From Proluteimonas flavola (lineage in GTDB: Bacteria > Pseudomonadota > Gammaproteobacteria > Xanthomonadales > Xanthomonadaceae), in assembly GCF_021191705.1 (NCBI RefSeq), contig NZ_JAIWPU010000042.1, forward strand, positions 1-64,000: DNA of 64,000 nt, read 5' to 3'. Position 1 is the stretch's first letter; each line of letters opens with the position of its first letter. A program made the position numbers and the translations under genes. The notes under the pieces are model-generated. The model saw only the letters and a program-made list of their open reading frames with translations, was not told where the DNA came from and made no database searches. Shown in pieces: positions 39,801 through 45,437 of the stretch.

Positions 39801-41223
39801 CGATGCCAATGCGCTGGCGCTCGGCACCGTGCGCGCCGGGGCGCTGACCGTCGACAGCCACGGTGCGCTGGCGCTCGGCGACGTGGCGGTGGAACGCGCA
39901 CTGGTGGCGCGCAGCCACGGCGGACCGATCACCCAGGCCGATGCCCTGCACGTCGGCGCCGCGACCCGGCTCGATGCCGGCAGCGGCGACATCGTGCTCG
40001 ACCACGCCGGCAACGACTTCGTCGGCGCAGTGGATGCGAGCGGTGGCGCGATCTCGCTGCGCGATGCCAACGACCTCGTGGTCGACCGCCTCGGCGCCGG
40101 CAGCGACCGGGACGTGCGACTGGTCGCTGGCCGCGCACTGACATTGCCGGCCCATGCCCTCGACACCGGCCGCGGCAGCCTGACCCTGGCCGCACACGGC
40201 GGTGCGCTGACCACCCGTGGCGCACTGGGCGGCGGCGACGTCGCGCTCCACGGCGCCTCCGGCATCGCGATCGGGCACGACATCGATGCCGCCGGCACGC
40301 TCGCGCTGGAAAGCGGGGGTGACATCGCACAGGACGGCGGCCGTATCGCGGCCGGCACGTTGACCGGCCGCGCGTCGGGGGCGGTACGCCTCGACGGCGC
40401 CAACCGGATCGACACGCTCGGGGCGTTCTCGGCCAACGGGGTGCGGCTGTCGAACGCGCAGTCGCTCGCGATCGAGGGCACGGTTTCCGCGGGCGACAGC
40501 CTGCGGCTGGCCGTCGACGGCGATCTCGCGATCGACGGCCGCGTCACCGCCGGGGACCTGCGGCTGGAAACGACCGGCGGCATCGCCCAGGGCGCGGGCG
40601 GCCCGCTGGTCGCAGGCACGCTCAGCGGACGTGCCGGTGGCGTGGTCTTGCTCGGCGATGCCGGCAACGTCGTCGACAACCGCGTCGAGCGCATCGGCGA
40701 TTTCACCGCGCGCGCGGGCTTCAGCCTGACCAATGGGCAATCGCTGACGCTGGCGTCGCTCAACGGCAGCCGCTTCACGATCGACGCAGGCACCGCCGAC
40801 TTCTACCTGGCGGTGATCGGCGACCTGCGCCAGGACGGCACCGACTGGCTGTACAACGGGCACGGCACGTGGGCGGCGACCGGCGGCATCGGCCTGCCGG
40901 CCTCGCCGATCTACGTCACCGCGACCGGGCAGCAGCGCGTCGCCGCGATCGGCCAGCCGCCGGCGTACTTCTATGCAGTGCGTCCGGACGGTTCGCTGCT
41001 GCCGATCGTCGGCGAGGCATCGGTCAACGTGCCGACCTCGGTCTGGGCCGGGCGCGCGCAGAGCTCCAGCAACCGCCAGGTCGCCTACGTCGACGTCGGC
41101 GCCGATGCCACCAACTACCGCCCCTACGGCGTGGTCGAGCCGGGCATCCGCCTGCCGGCGGACCAGGCGCCCGAATGCGACCCCGATTTCCCGAGCGACG
41201 AATGCGCCGAGGCCGCGCAGTGA
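27835..41223 (+). CDS. Giant TpsA exoprotein (filamentous haemagglutinin-type adhesin), 4462 residues
   Basis: The N-terminus MNRIFRLVFNRTLGLVQVAS is the extended signal-peptide region typical of large TpsA and autotransporter proteins; cleavage is expected after AWAQ near residue 57. The TPS recognition domain (about 58-300) has TIIDWTSFDIG and the NPSGVLFGAGAQVNVG motif near residue 144. The remainder is a long right-handed beta-helix built from roughly 86-residue repeats (NDF-G--V-L-G---I-DANAL pattern). In the centre these become a 20-unit array of nearly identical copies (33703-38862). There is no C-terminal toxin or pretoxin domain. The chain ends with two cysteines, C4448 and C4457; apart from one in the signal region I noticed no other cysteine. 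That resembles the HMW1 terminal disulphide anchor and suggests a surface-held adhesin rather than a released toxin. tssA follows 27 bases later. Confidence 0.93.
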   Translation: MNRIFRLVFNRTLGLVQVASELACRHRLGAGGAMRLLPPRALLAVALALAGGSAWAQVAPGQLPTGEIVVGGSASINRDSAANLLQITQNGRTIIDWTSFDIGTQAHVDFVQSAGSIALNRVTGGGLSQILGKLEADAGIFLINPSGVLFGAGAQVNVGSLMVSTLSPQAGFDGGFLSGGNQLNLAQSGDPGLIRNEGTIVATNGGSISLIGGTVQNWDRGKITADGGAVQLVGAKEGTFTTGSTHEVLITAGTAPVNGMYMLVDNTGTLQSNGGHVTLAAQGISGGADTTVNTTGVIVATDFGGTPGRITLAGGSYQVNVGGQVTASGALAASTTIGTLILSGDIGAGTFEGRARTITQEAGNEDAPSRLQSGGTTLTASSGDITLANTGNSLGGITAFQGRNVSLRSDGGIGIRGVSRATGNLTLDADGAITQTGALSVAGTTTLNARESEILLANAGNDFVGAVGVRGGGITLRDTNDLTVSAINNAPDSTLSLTAGGTLTLPAGAIDTGSANLVLSAGRSLSTPGALRGGIVHLHGGDGLTLAHAVEGTETLRLSSGGAIERSGTARIQGGRLELDAASADLGGANAIGELGDIDVDGALTLRNAQGIAQAAGTSLRVGGAAGFDGGNNAIVLTNAGNDFQGTVDLTTGGSASIVDAGALTLGTVTVTGDLLAQAGTTLDLGQGGIAGTLVAQAGGDIVQSGALALGPATLEAGGAITLDHAGNAFGGPLDLTATGNVRIASTTGLDFSQLEVGSLQATSGAGVAFGGGQVAGDLDITAAGAVGQSGALLVIGATTIETSGHVLLDDQSNQFDGALSLTGDAVEIGGQQLRLVHVDAASLVATADGIELSGTFETIGGQRYAGAVRLVGATVVDAGGDASFVQTVDGAQLLTIDAGGAVAMSGAVGATTALAGLTIDAAGFTAGGTLRTTGDTAVSIAAGDIVQQGAFRVGGNARFATGNGSITLANAGNAFTGPVSLTGHNVQIRDSAALRFGALDVASLWAIAPQLLLPGSLATTGLQYYDGSVTLDRDTQLTSTNGTVILGGTVDGAHALVVDAGLVAFDGAVGGGTALSSLDTRGAALTRIGADITTSGDIAFGNTQVGAAQATVRSSAGAVTVAGSLDATTSGQGALTLDAHDAVTLSGNAGATGALADLTLDGGSVSTRGIRVANALQIASGGDIVQAGVYDVGGNAHFVAAGDITLDNDANLFAGTVSLAGNDAVVHAASPLALDTVDVDRLGARSTGTLSLSDARIAGDATLLGSGLSLADFDIGGDLGATAGSGGIALADGRVRGDLAADSGGDITQTAALRVEGAARFDAGTARIALDHADNDFEATVDLGGGAVSVNDRNDLRLGTVDADSLDATSHGALDLGTTTLAGGLTAHSNGGAITQGGDLVVAGASVVDARGGGIAGDITLTRAGNVLGGPVTLAGRDVAIAANALSLAGVEARNLLATAGTIALRGDVTTGEDQDYAGAVRLDDDATLAAGGDVTFASTVDGAHELEVRSGGHAGFGGAVALGALDVEAGSATFGATVTTSGDLTVDVQSGGIVQSGAFTVGGIGDFDANGGAITLTHAGNDFAGRVHLRGDVVAIQDANALALGSVSAGALNADSHGMLDLGTATVARALEARSNGGDIVQSGALAVGGTSLLDASGGDVVLDLPGNDFGGAVTVSGATVTLRDDDALTLASVTVGEDLTVTSHGALDLGAGTVGGRLAATSNDGAIVQSGALEIAGASTIDAGTGAVTLDHMQNDFGGRVDITGGAVAIADRDRLVLGAVDADSLQATAAAIALQDDISTRGDQDYAGAVAVESDVSLAASAGGIGFGGTVSGPHRLAVDAAGHAAFDAAVALGALDLEAGSATFASTVDIADRLDVAVQSGGIHQSGAFTVGGDTLLDANGGAITLDHVDNDFAGTVQLDGGVVRIHDANALTLGTVNAQALEVTNDGTLVFGRTDVEDMLVADSGIGSIEQTDALTVRGTASFTSGAGIELTHADNDFEGAVSLDGTKVAIRDANALTLDTVTAQALEVTSNGDLVFGRTDVEETLVADSGSGGIEQSDALTVRGTASFASGAVIDLTHADNDFEGVVSLDGTTVAIGDANALTLGTVTAQTLEVTSDGDLTFGRTDVEETLVADSGIGSIEQTDALTVRGTASFASGAGIELTHADNDFAGAVSLDGTTVAIRDTNALALGTVTARTLDVNSDGDLTFGRTDVEEALVADSGTGSIEQTDALTVRGTVSFTSGAVIDLTHADNDFEGAVSLAGTAVAIRDTNALALGTVTARTLDVNSDGDLTFGRTDVEETLIVDSGSGGIEQTDALTVRGAASFASGSGIDLTHADNDFEGAVSLDGTTVAIRDANALTLDTVTARTLDVTSDGDLAFGRTDVEDMLVADSGTGSIEQTDALTVRGAASFTSDSGIALTHADNDFAGAVSLDGTAVAIRDANALTLDTVTAQTLEVTSNGNLVFGRTDVEETLVADSGIGGIEQTDALTVRGAASFASGSGIELTHADNDFAGAVSLDGTTVAIRDTNALALGTVTARTLVVTTDGALVFGRTDVEETLVADSGTGSIEQTDALTVRGTASFTSGAGIELTHADNDFEGAVSLDGTKVAIRDVNALTLDTVTAQTLDVTSNGNLAFGRTDVEDMLVADSGTGSIEQSDALTVRGAASFTSGAAIDLTHADNDFEGTVSLDGTTVAIRDVNALTLDTVTARTLDVTSNGDLAFGRTDVEETLVADSGIGGIEQTDALTARGAASFTSGAAIDLTHADNDFEGAVSLDGTTVAIRDMNALALGTVTARTLDVNSNGGLTFGRTDVEETLVADSGIGGIEQTDALTVRGAASFASGSGIELTHADNDFAGAVSLAGTTVAIRDANALTLGTVTVQTLDVTSNGDLAFGRTDVEDTLVADSGIGGIEQTDALTARGAASFTSGAAIDLTHAGNDFAGAVALAGTAVAIRDINALTLDTVTAQTLAVTSNGALVFGRSDVEDTLVADSGIGGIEQTDALTVRGAASFTSGSGIALTHVDNDFGGAVSLAGTAVAIRDTNALALGTVTARTLEVTNDGALVFGRTDVEDTLVADSGIGGIEQTDALTVRGAASFTSGSGIELTHADNDFGGAVWLAGTTVAIRDANALTLGAVTAQTLEVTSNGDLVFGRTDVEDTLVADSGSGGIEQTDALTVRGAASFASGSGIALTHADNDFEGAVSLAGTTVAIRDTNALALGTVTARTLDVNSDGDLTFGRTDVEETLVADSGSGGIEQTDALTVRGTASFTSGAAIDLSRDDNDFGGAVSLDGTTVAIRDANALTLDTVTAQTLDVTSNGDLTFGRTDVEEMLVASSGTGSIGQSDALTVGGAASFTSGAGIDLSRDDNDFGGAVSLAGTTVAIRDANALTLGTVTARTLAATSNGNLAFGRTDVEETLVADSGIGSIEQTDALTVRGAASFTSGSGIELTHADNDFGGAVSLTGTTVAIRDANALTLDAVTAQTLEVTTDGALVFGRTNIEDTLVADSGSGGIEQTDALTVRGAASFASGSGIELTHVDNDFGGAVSLAGTAVAIRDANALTLGTVTAQTLEVTSDGDLTFGRTDVEDTLVTDSGIGGIEQTDALTVRGAASFTSGSGIELTHAGNDFEGAVSLAGTAIAIQDANALTLGTVDAQALDVRSHGDLDLGTATVAGTLVANSHGGAIGQSGALLVGGTSTLAAGTGAIVLDNASNDFTGRVDIAGGAVRIADANTLALGRVDAASLRAIAGTIVLHADIDTDGDQDYDGAVALAADVDLAARDGGIAFASTVSGAHALDVRASGHAGFGGDVALAGLAIDAGSFRADGTLAIDDGAGGGDLSIAVETGGIAQSGAFRVGGAATFDANGGAIALTDAGNDFAGVVDLAGGDVAIRDANALTIGALDVGTLLVASQGALGLGAGTIAGSLVADSNGGAITQSGALAVGGDAGIDAGAGAIVLDHAGNDFAGRVHLTGDAVSIADANALALGTVRAGALTVDSHGALALGDVAVERALVARSHGGPITQADALHVGAATRLDAGSGDIVLDHAGNDFVGAVDASGGAISLRDANDLVVDRLGAGSDRDVRLVAGRALTLPAHALDTGRGSLTLAAHGGALTTRGALGGGDVALHGASGIAIGHDIDAAGTLALESGGDIAQDGGRIAAGTLTGRASGAVRLDGANRIDTLGAFSANGVRLSNAQSLAIEGTVSAGDSLRLAVDGDLAIDGRVTAGDLRLETTGGIAQGAGGPLVAGTLSGRAGGVVLLGDAGNVVDNRVERIGDFTARAGFSLTNGQSLTLASLNGSRFTIDAGTADFYLAVIGDLRQDGTDWLYNGHGTWAATGGIGLPASPIYVTATGQQRVAAIGQPPAYFYAVRPDGSLLPIVGEASVNVPTSVWAGRAQSSSNRQVAYVDVGADATNYRPYGVVEPGIRLPADQAPECDPDFPSDECAEAAQ
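33703..38862 (+). repeat. Tandem array of 20 x 258-bp repeats inside tpsA
   Basis: The codons for FGRTDVE recur at 33703, 33961, 34219 and so on to 38605, always exactly 258 bases apart, and the register continues at 38863 in a diverged unit. Each unit encodes 86 residues: FGRTDVEETL, then a GGIEQTDALTVRG segment, LTHADNDFEGAVSL, VAIRDANALTL and DTVTAQTLEVTSNG. No unit has gained or lost a base. Variation comes as interchangeable blocks (ALTLDTVTAQ against ALALGTVTAR; SGSGIELTHADNDF against SGAAIDLSRDDNDF). This mosaic pattern points to repeated recombination among units. Flanking tpsA repeats are older, diverged versions of the same unit. Confidence 0.95.
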
Positions 41224-41250
41224 TGCGGCGGCGGGCGCGGAGCTGATCCG

Positions 41251-42288
41251 ATGCACATGCAGACCGATATCGCAGCGTGGACCGTGCCGCTCGACGACGC
41301 CGCGCCGTCGGGGCCGGACCTGGAGTACGACGCCGACTTCATGGCGCTCGAACGCGCGGTCGCACCGCGCGGCGCGCGCATCGTCGGCGACGGCGGCGAT
41401 CCCGACGGGCCGGACTGGGAGCGGTTGCTGCCGTCGGCGGTCGCACTGCTCGAACGCAGCCGCGACCTGCGCGTCGCGGTCACGCTGTGCAGCGCGTGGC
41501 TGGACCAGCGCGGGCTTCCCGGCTGGTGCGATGGTCTGGCCCTGGTCCACGGGCTGCTCGACACGCTGTGGGACACGGTGCATCCGCAGCTCGATGCCGA
41601 CGACGAGGACGACCCGACGGCGCGCGTCAATGCGCTGATGCCGCTGGCTGACACCTTCGGTCTGCTCGGGCGCCTGCGCACGACGTCGTTCGTGCAGTCG
41701 CCGCGACTCGGTGCATTCGCCTTGCGCGACCTGCGCCTGGCGAATGGCACGCTCAAACCCACCGATCCGGATGCGGTGCTGCCAACTCTGTCCGAACTGG
41801 AAGCGTGCTGCCTGGATTGCCCCGAGAATCTGCTGTCGGCGAACGTCGAAGCGGCGCACGAGGCCTTGGCGCATGCGCGCGCGATCGAACGCCTGCTCAA
41901 CGACCGGCTGTCGACCCAGGCCCCGGAGTTGCGTCCGCTGCTGACCGACCTGTTCGAACTCGACCGGTTCCTGCAGGCGCAGTGGAGCGCGCGCACCGGC
42001 TCCGCGATCGGCGGGATGCCTGAAAGCGGCGTGGACGACAGTGCGAACGAGGCGGGCGTGGTGAAGGTGGCCGCCTCGGGCGGCATTGCCGGACCGGCCG
42101 ACGTCATCCGCCGCATCGACGAACTCTGCGAGTACTACGCGAAACACGAACCGTCGAGTCCGGTGCCGATCCTGTTGCGTCGTGCGCAGCGCCTGGTCGG
42201 CAAGGGCTTCGAGGACCTGCTGCGCGACCTTGCGCCGGGTGGACTCGGCGAACTGCAGTATGTGGTGGGACCGTCCGCTGAAGGCTGA
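41251..42288 (+). CDS. tssA: TssA (ImpA family), T6SS baseplate/cap protein
   Basis: 345 residues. The ImpA N-terminal domain is evident (PLDDAAPSGPDLEYDADFMA, then RDLRVAVTLCSAWL and LLDTLWDTVHPQLD with acidic DADDEDDP). The C-terminal domain, short in this class, ends with EPSSPVPILLRRAQRLVGKG. This last segment is typical of TssA proteins that prime sheath polymerisation. It is the last gene of the run, 27 bases after the giant adhesin gene, and its stop is six bases from the end of the convergent methyltransferase gene. A start at ATG 41257 is also possible. Confidence 0.93.
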   Translation: MHMQTDIAAWTVPLDDAAPSGPDLEYDADFMALERAVAPRGARIVGDGGDPDGPDWERLLPSAVALLERSRDLRVAVTLCSAWLDQRGLPGWCDGLALVHGLLDTLWDTVHPQLDADDEDDPTARVNALMPLADTFGLLGRLRTTSFVQSPRLGAFALRDLRLANGTLKPTDPDAVLPTLSELEACCLDCPENLLSANVEAAHEALAHARAIERLLNDRLSTQAPELRPLLTDLFELDRFLQAQWSARTGSAIGGMPESGVDDSANEAGVVKVAASGGIAGPADVIRRIDELCEYYAKHEPSSPVPILLRRAQRLVGKGFEDLLRDLAPGGLGELQYVVGPSAEG

Positions 42289-42294
42289 TCCGCT

Positions 42295-43137
42295 TCAGCG
42301 CTTGACCGCCAGCACGCCGTCGAGCGCGAGCTCGGTGTCCAGGCCCGACGTCTCCAGTCGCCGCGCGACTTCACGCGGCACATCACGGCCGCTGGTCAGG
42401 CGGTTCGGGGCGCCGGTGTAGTGGAATAGGCGGCCGCCGCGGCGCAGCACGCGCGCGAGGTGGTCGTAGAAGACCTGCGAATACAGTTCGCCGGCGATGC
42501 CGAAGCGCGGCGGGTCGTGCAGCACCGCGTCGACACTGGTGTCGGCGATGTCGACGATCGCCTGCGAGATGTCGGCGTGCGTGAGCTGCAGGCGACCGCC
42601 GGTCTCCGGCGCATCGGGATCGGGCGACCACGGATTGAGCGCGCGCAGCCACAGCACGTCCTCGTGCTTCTCGAACGAACGGATCCGCGCGACGCCCGAT
42701 TCCAGGCAGCAGGCGGCGAAGTAGCCGAGGCCGCCGCAGGTGTCGAGCACGGTCTTGCCGCGCGGCGCGACCAGCGCCACCTTCTGGCGCGCATCCTCGA
42801 TCGGCGAGATGCGGGCCGACACCAGCATCTTGATGCCGTCGATCTCGAACGTCGGCGGGCCCCAGCCGGTCGGCACGAGCTTGATCAGCGAACGTCCGTA
42901 ACGCGACACCGCCGTCCACGCGTCGCCGTCCAGCACGTAGAGCGTGCGGTCTTTCAACTTGCCCGGCCACGGATACGCTTGGCTGCGCCACGACCAGTGG
43001 TCGGCGGCGAACGTCACGGTGTCGATACTGCGGCCGAGATCGAGCGAGCCCGTCCAGTCGCCTGCGCCAGCGTGGCGCGCGGCCATCAGTGCCTCGGCGG
43101 TGTCGCGGGTCAGCAGGGGGCCGGTGGCGTGGGGCAT
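42295..43137 (-). CDS. Class I SAM-dependent methyltransferase, substrate unknown
   Basis: 280 residues. SAM-binding motif I is VLDTCGGLGYFA (from about 130), and motif IV is LHDPPRFG (about 207-213); the DPP-type motif is seen in methyltransferases acting on nucleic-acid bases. The protein resembles predicted methyltransferases of COG2521 type. It has an N-terminal segment with DGDAWTAVSRYGRSLIKLVP. It converges with tssA and has no functional link to the T6SS that I can see. RNA methylation is a guess. Confidence 0.75.
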   Translation of the reverse strand: MPHATGPLLTRDTAEALMAARHAGAGDWTGSLDLGRSIDTVTFAADHWSWRSQAYPWPGKLKDRTLYVLDGDAWTAVSRYGRSLIKLVPTGWGPPTFEIDGIKMLVSARISPIEDARQKVALVAPRGKTVLDTCGGLGYFAACCLESGVARIRSFEKHEDVLWLRALNPWSPDPDAPETGGRLQLTHADISQAIVDIADTSVDAVLHDPPRFGIAGELYSQVFYDHLARVLRRGGRLFHYTGAPNRLTSGRDVPREVARRLETSGLDTELALDGVLAVKR

Positions 43138-43262
43138 CGCGCGGTCGGGTCACGGATCGGGCGGGCATCGTAACCGGTCCGCGTTGCGCCTCTGTCCGAT
43201 TGCCCGCGCTTCGACGAGAATCGCGATTCCGGACGGCTGCCGTCCACTTCTGGAATCGTCGC

Positions 43263-44360
43263 ATGCGTGTTGCCGCTATGAGCCTGGCTGTTTCGGCCGG
43301 ATTGCTGCTGTCGGGATGTGGAGTGAACGTGTCGGGAAGCGGCGCAGGCAGTGGCGATGCGACGACCGCGAAAGCGGACGCAGGCACGACGGCACTGGCG
43401 ATCGATGGCGAGGTGGCGGGCGAGATCACCTCTTCGAGCAGCCTCAATTACAGCGACGGCAGCCGCTACCAGCGCTTCTCGCTGCCGCTGACCGAAGGCC
43501 AGGCGGTATCGCTGTCGCTGGAAGGCGCACTGCCCGGCACGCTGGCGGTGTTCAAGGGCGATGCACTCATCGCACGCGGCGAGGGTCCCGGTCTCGCGTT
43601 CCGCGCGAAGTCGGCGGGCGACTATCTGGTCACGGTCAGCGGCCGCAACGCGGAGGCCTTCGGTCCTTTCAGGCTGGGCGCGACATCCATCGCGGCCTAC
43701 GACGGCAAGCCGTTGGCGGGGGAGGGCGAAGTCATGGACTGGCTGACCGGTCGCGCGCAGGACTACACGCTGCAGGTCGAGCGCGCGGGGCTGTACACGA
43801 TCACGCTGGCGTCGTCGGCCTTCGATCCCGTGCTGCGCGTGCGCGGCCCGGGCGTCGAGGCGGAAAACGACGACACTGGCGGCAGTACCGATTCGCAGCT
43901 GCGTCTGTACCTCGAGCCGGGTACCTACACGATGAACGTCGCCGCGCTCGAAAGCGACGACGACCGCGGCGATTTCACCCTGGCCGTGCGCTATGCGCCG
44001 TTGCCTGACGGGATGGTCACGCGTGACGGGACTGCGCTGGTGTCGGGACAGGTCGCGGTCGCACGTGTCGAGGGCGGCAGCGGGCGCCGCTTCGTGCTCG
44101 ATGTGCCCAACGATGCACAGGTGACGTTCGACGCGCGGTCGGACGACTTCGACACCGTGCTCCATATCGAAGGTCCGGGCGGACACTACGAGGACGACGA
44201 CGGCGGTTCGGGCACCAACTCGCGCCTGTCGACGCGGCTTGCCGCCGGCCGCTATACGGTGCGCGTCGAAAGTCTGGGCGGTGGTTCGGGCATGTTCGAA
44301 GTGGAAGCGCGCATCGATGGTGTGGATGCGCCGGCCGTGGAAGCCGTGACTGCACCCTGA
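43263..44360 (+). CDS. Secreted lipoprotein with PPC-type (pre-peptidase C-terminal) beta domains
   Basis: 365 residues. The start MRVAAMSLAVSAGLLLSGCG gives a lipoprotein signal with Cys19 as the lipidation site. Three similar beta modules follow, each with a Y/R-x-F/V-L-P pattern, an FDPVLRVRGPG or FDTVLHIEGPG core, and acidic DDD(T)GGS loops likely to bind calcium, closing with AGRYTVRVES. PPC domains usually flank secreted proteases or mediate binding; no catalytic domain is present here. Not part of an obvious operon. Confidence 0.8.
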   Translation: MRVAAMSLAVSAGLLLSGCGVNVSGSGAGSGDATTAKADAGTTALAIDGEVAGEITSSSSLNYSDGSRYQRFSLPLTEGQAVSLSLEGALPGTLAVFKGDALIARGEGPGLAFRAKSAGDYLVTVSGRNAEAFGPFRLGATSIAAYDGKPLAGEGEVMDWLTGRAQDYTLQVERAGLYTITLASSAFDPVLRVRGPGVEAENDDTGGSTDSQLRLYLEPGTYTMNVAALESDDDRGDFTLAVRYAPLPDGMVTRDGTALVSGQVAVARVEGGSGRRFVLDVPNDAQVTFDARSDDFDTVLHIEGPGGHYEDDDGGSGTNSRLSTRLAAGRYTVRVESLGGGSGMFEVEARIDGVDAPAVEAVTAP

Positions 44361-44384
44361 ACTTCCGCGTCGAAGCTGTACACG

Positions 44385-44416
44385 CGGCATGCGCAATCGC
44401 ATGCCGCGACCTTTCC
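44385..44416 (+). terminator. Probable terminator hairpin after the lipoprotein gene
   Basis: GCGGCATGCG and CGCATGCCGC pair perfectly around a CAAT loop (44385-44408), followed by GACCTTTCC. The stem is strong but the T-run is poor, so rho-independent termination is plausible rather than certain. Confidence 0.5.
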
Positions 44417-44625
44417 AGGGGCCTGGGGTTCCGCATCGCCGTAAACGCACATTGAACGCGAAGGCTGCGAATCCGTGCAGCGTGCGTGAAGGTTTGCGTG
44501 CGCTTCAGGCTCGGCGGTCTCTACTGCGGCCCGCGACGCCTCCTGGCGTTGCGGACATTTCCCCCGCAGACGCGCGATCGAGTTCATCGATCAGCCGCGT
44601 TCAAGACCAAGAAAGGATGGCCCCG

Positions 44626-45336
44626 ATGAACAAGCTCCTGATTCCCGCCGCGATCGCGGCCGCGCTGTGCGCACCCACCGCCTTCGCCCAGAGCGCCGGC
44701 GGCGACACCTACCGTCCGGACCTGCAGGTCGGCCAGGGCAACGCCTTCGTCGCCGGTAACGTCGGCCGCACCGACGGCGGCACCGCCGGCCGTTTCGGCA
44801 CCGGCGACTTCAACGTGTTCGAGAGCCGCGAAGGTCGCAAGACCGGTTACGGCCTGGTCGGCGGCTACCGCTGGAAGCTGTCGCAGAACTTCGGCCTCGG
44901 CGTCGAGGGTGGTTACACCGACCTCGGCAACATCGAAGTGCGCAACATCAACAACGGCGACGACGTGAACCAGCGCGCCGACCGCAATGCACTGCGCGGC
45001 TGGCAGGTGGGCGGCAATGCGCGCCTGAACGTCACCCCGGCCTGGTACGTCAGCGGCCGTGGCGGTTTCTTCCGCGCGTCCGACAACAACGTCGACTACT
45101 ACAACTCGGTCGGCCAGGATCTCGGCCTCGAGAGCGGTGGCAGCGATGGCCGCAACAGCTGGTATGCCGGCGTCGGCACCGGCTGGAACGCGACCGAGAA
45201 CTTCAGCATCGGTGTGCATTACGACTACTACCGTGCGAAGTCCGGCGACGTGCGTGACCCGGTGACCGGTATCGAGTTCGAGGGCCCCAAGCGCTCGACC
45301 GCGCTGCTCGGCCTGACTGCGGAATACGCGTTCTGA
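44626..45336 (+). CDS. Outer-membrane beta-barrel protein (OmpA/OmpW-like small porin type)
   Basis: 236 residues from the ATG at 44626, which has AAGAAAGG at suitable spacing; an ATG at 44617 overlaps that ribosome site. The signal peptide ends at AFAQ (about 22). The rest shows eight-strand barrel features: alternating Tyr/Gly strands such as YGLVGGYRWKLSQNFGLGVE and SIGVHYDYYRAKSG, and a C-terminal LLGLTAEYAF with the final Phe that outer-membrane assembly requires. There is no periplasmic OmpA domain. A long leader (about 250 bases) without a gene precedes it, and a strong terminator follows. Confidence 0.85.
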   Translation: MNKLLIPAAIAAALCAPTAFAQSAGGDTYRPDLQVGQGNAFVAGNVGRTDGGTAGRFGTGDFNVFESREGRKTGYGLVGGYRWKLSQNFGLGVEGGYTDLGNIEVRNINNGDDVNQRADRNALRGWQVGGNARLNVTPAWYVSGRGGFFRASDNNVDYYNSVGQDLGLESGGSDGRNSWYAGVGTGWNATENFSIGVHYDYYRAKSGDVRDPVTGIEFEGPKRSTALLGLTAEYAF

Positions 45337-45360
45337 TCGCGCGATGTCCGATATGAAGAC

Positions 45361-45392
45361 ACAGAACGGGCGCCCTCGGGCGCCCGTTCTGT
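45361..45392. terminator. Bidirectional rho-independent terminator
   Basis: ACAGAACGGGCGCCC and GGGCGCCCGTTCTGT are perfect inverted repeats separated by two bases, with flanking T/A-containing ends on both strands. It lies between the convergent barrel gene and siderophore-receptor gene and should terminate both. Confidence 0.85.
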
Positions 45393-45437
45393 TTGCAGTC
45401 GCGGGCGCGCGTGGCGGGCTCGCACAGCGGATGCGGC

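Noticed and set aside
40800..41223. Contact-dependent inhibition toxin tip and immunity gene
   Set aside because: tpsA ends without a VENN/pretoxin motif or a distinct toxin domain, and the next gene is tssA, not an immunity gene.
27625..42147. Very long minus-strand open frames opposite tpsA (27625-34347 and 34570-42147)
   Set aside because: They run antisense to tpsA, have biased arginine/alanine/valine composition and mirror its repeats. Stop codons are simply rare on this strand because of the high GC content and the repeat. No family resemblance.
42289..42294. Terminator after tssA
   Set aside because: Only six bases separate the convergent stops. Any terminator would have to lie inside the methyltransferase gene, and I could not identify one.
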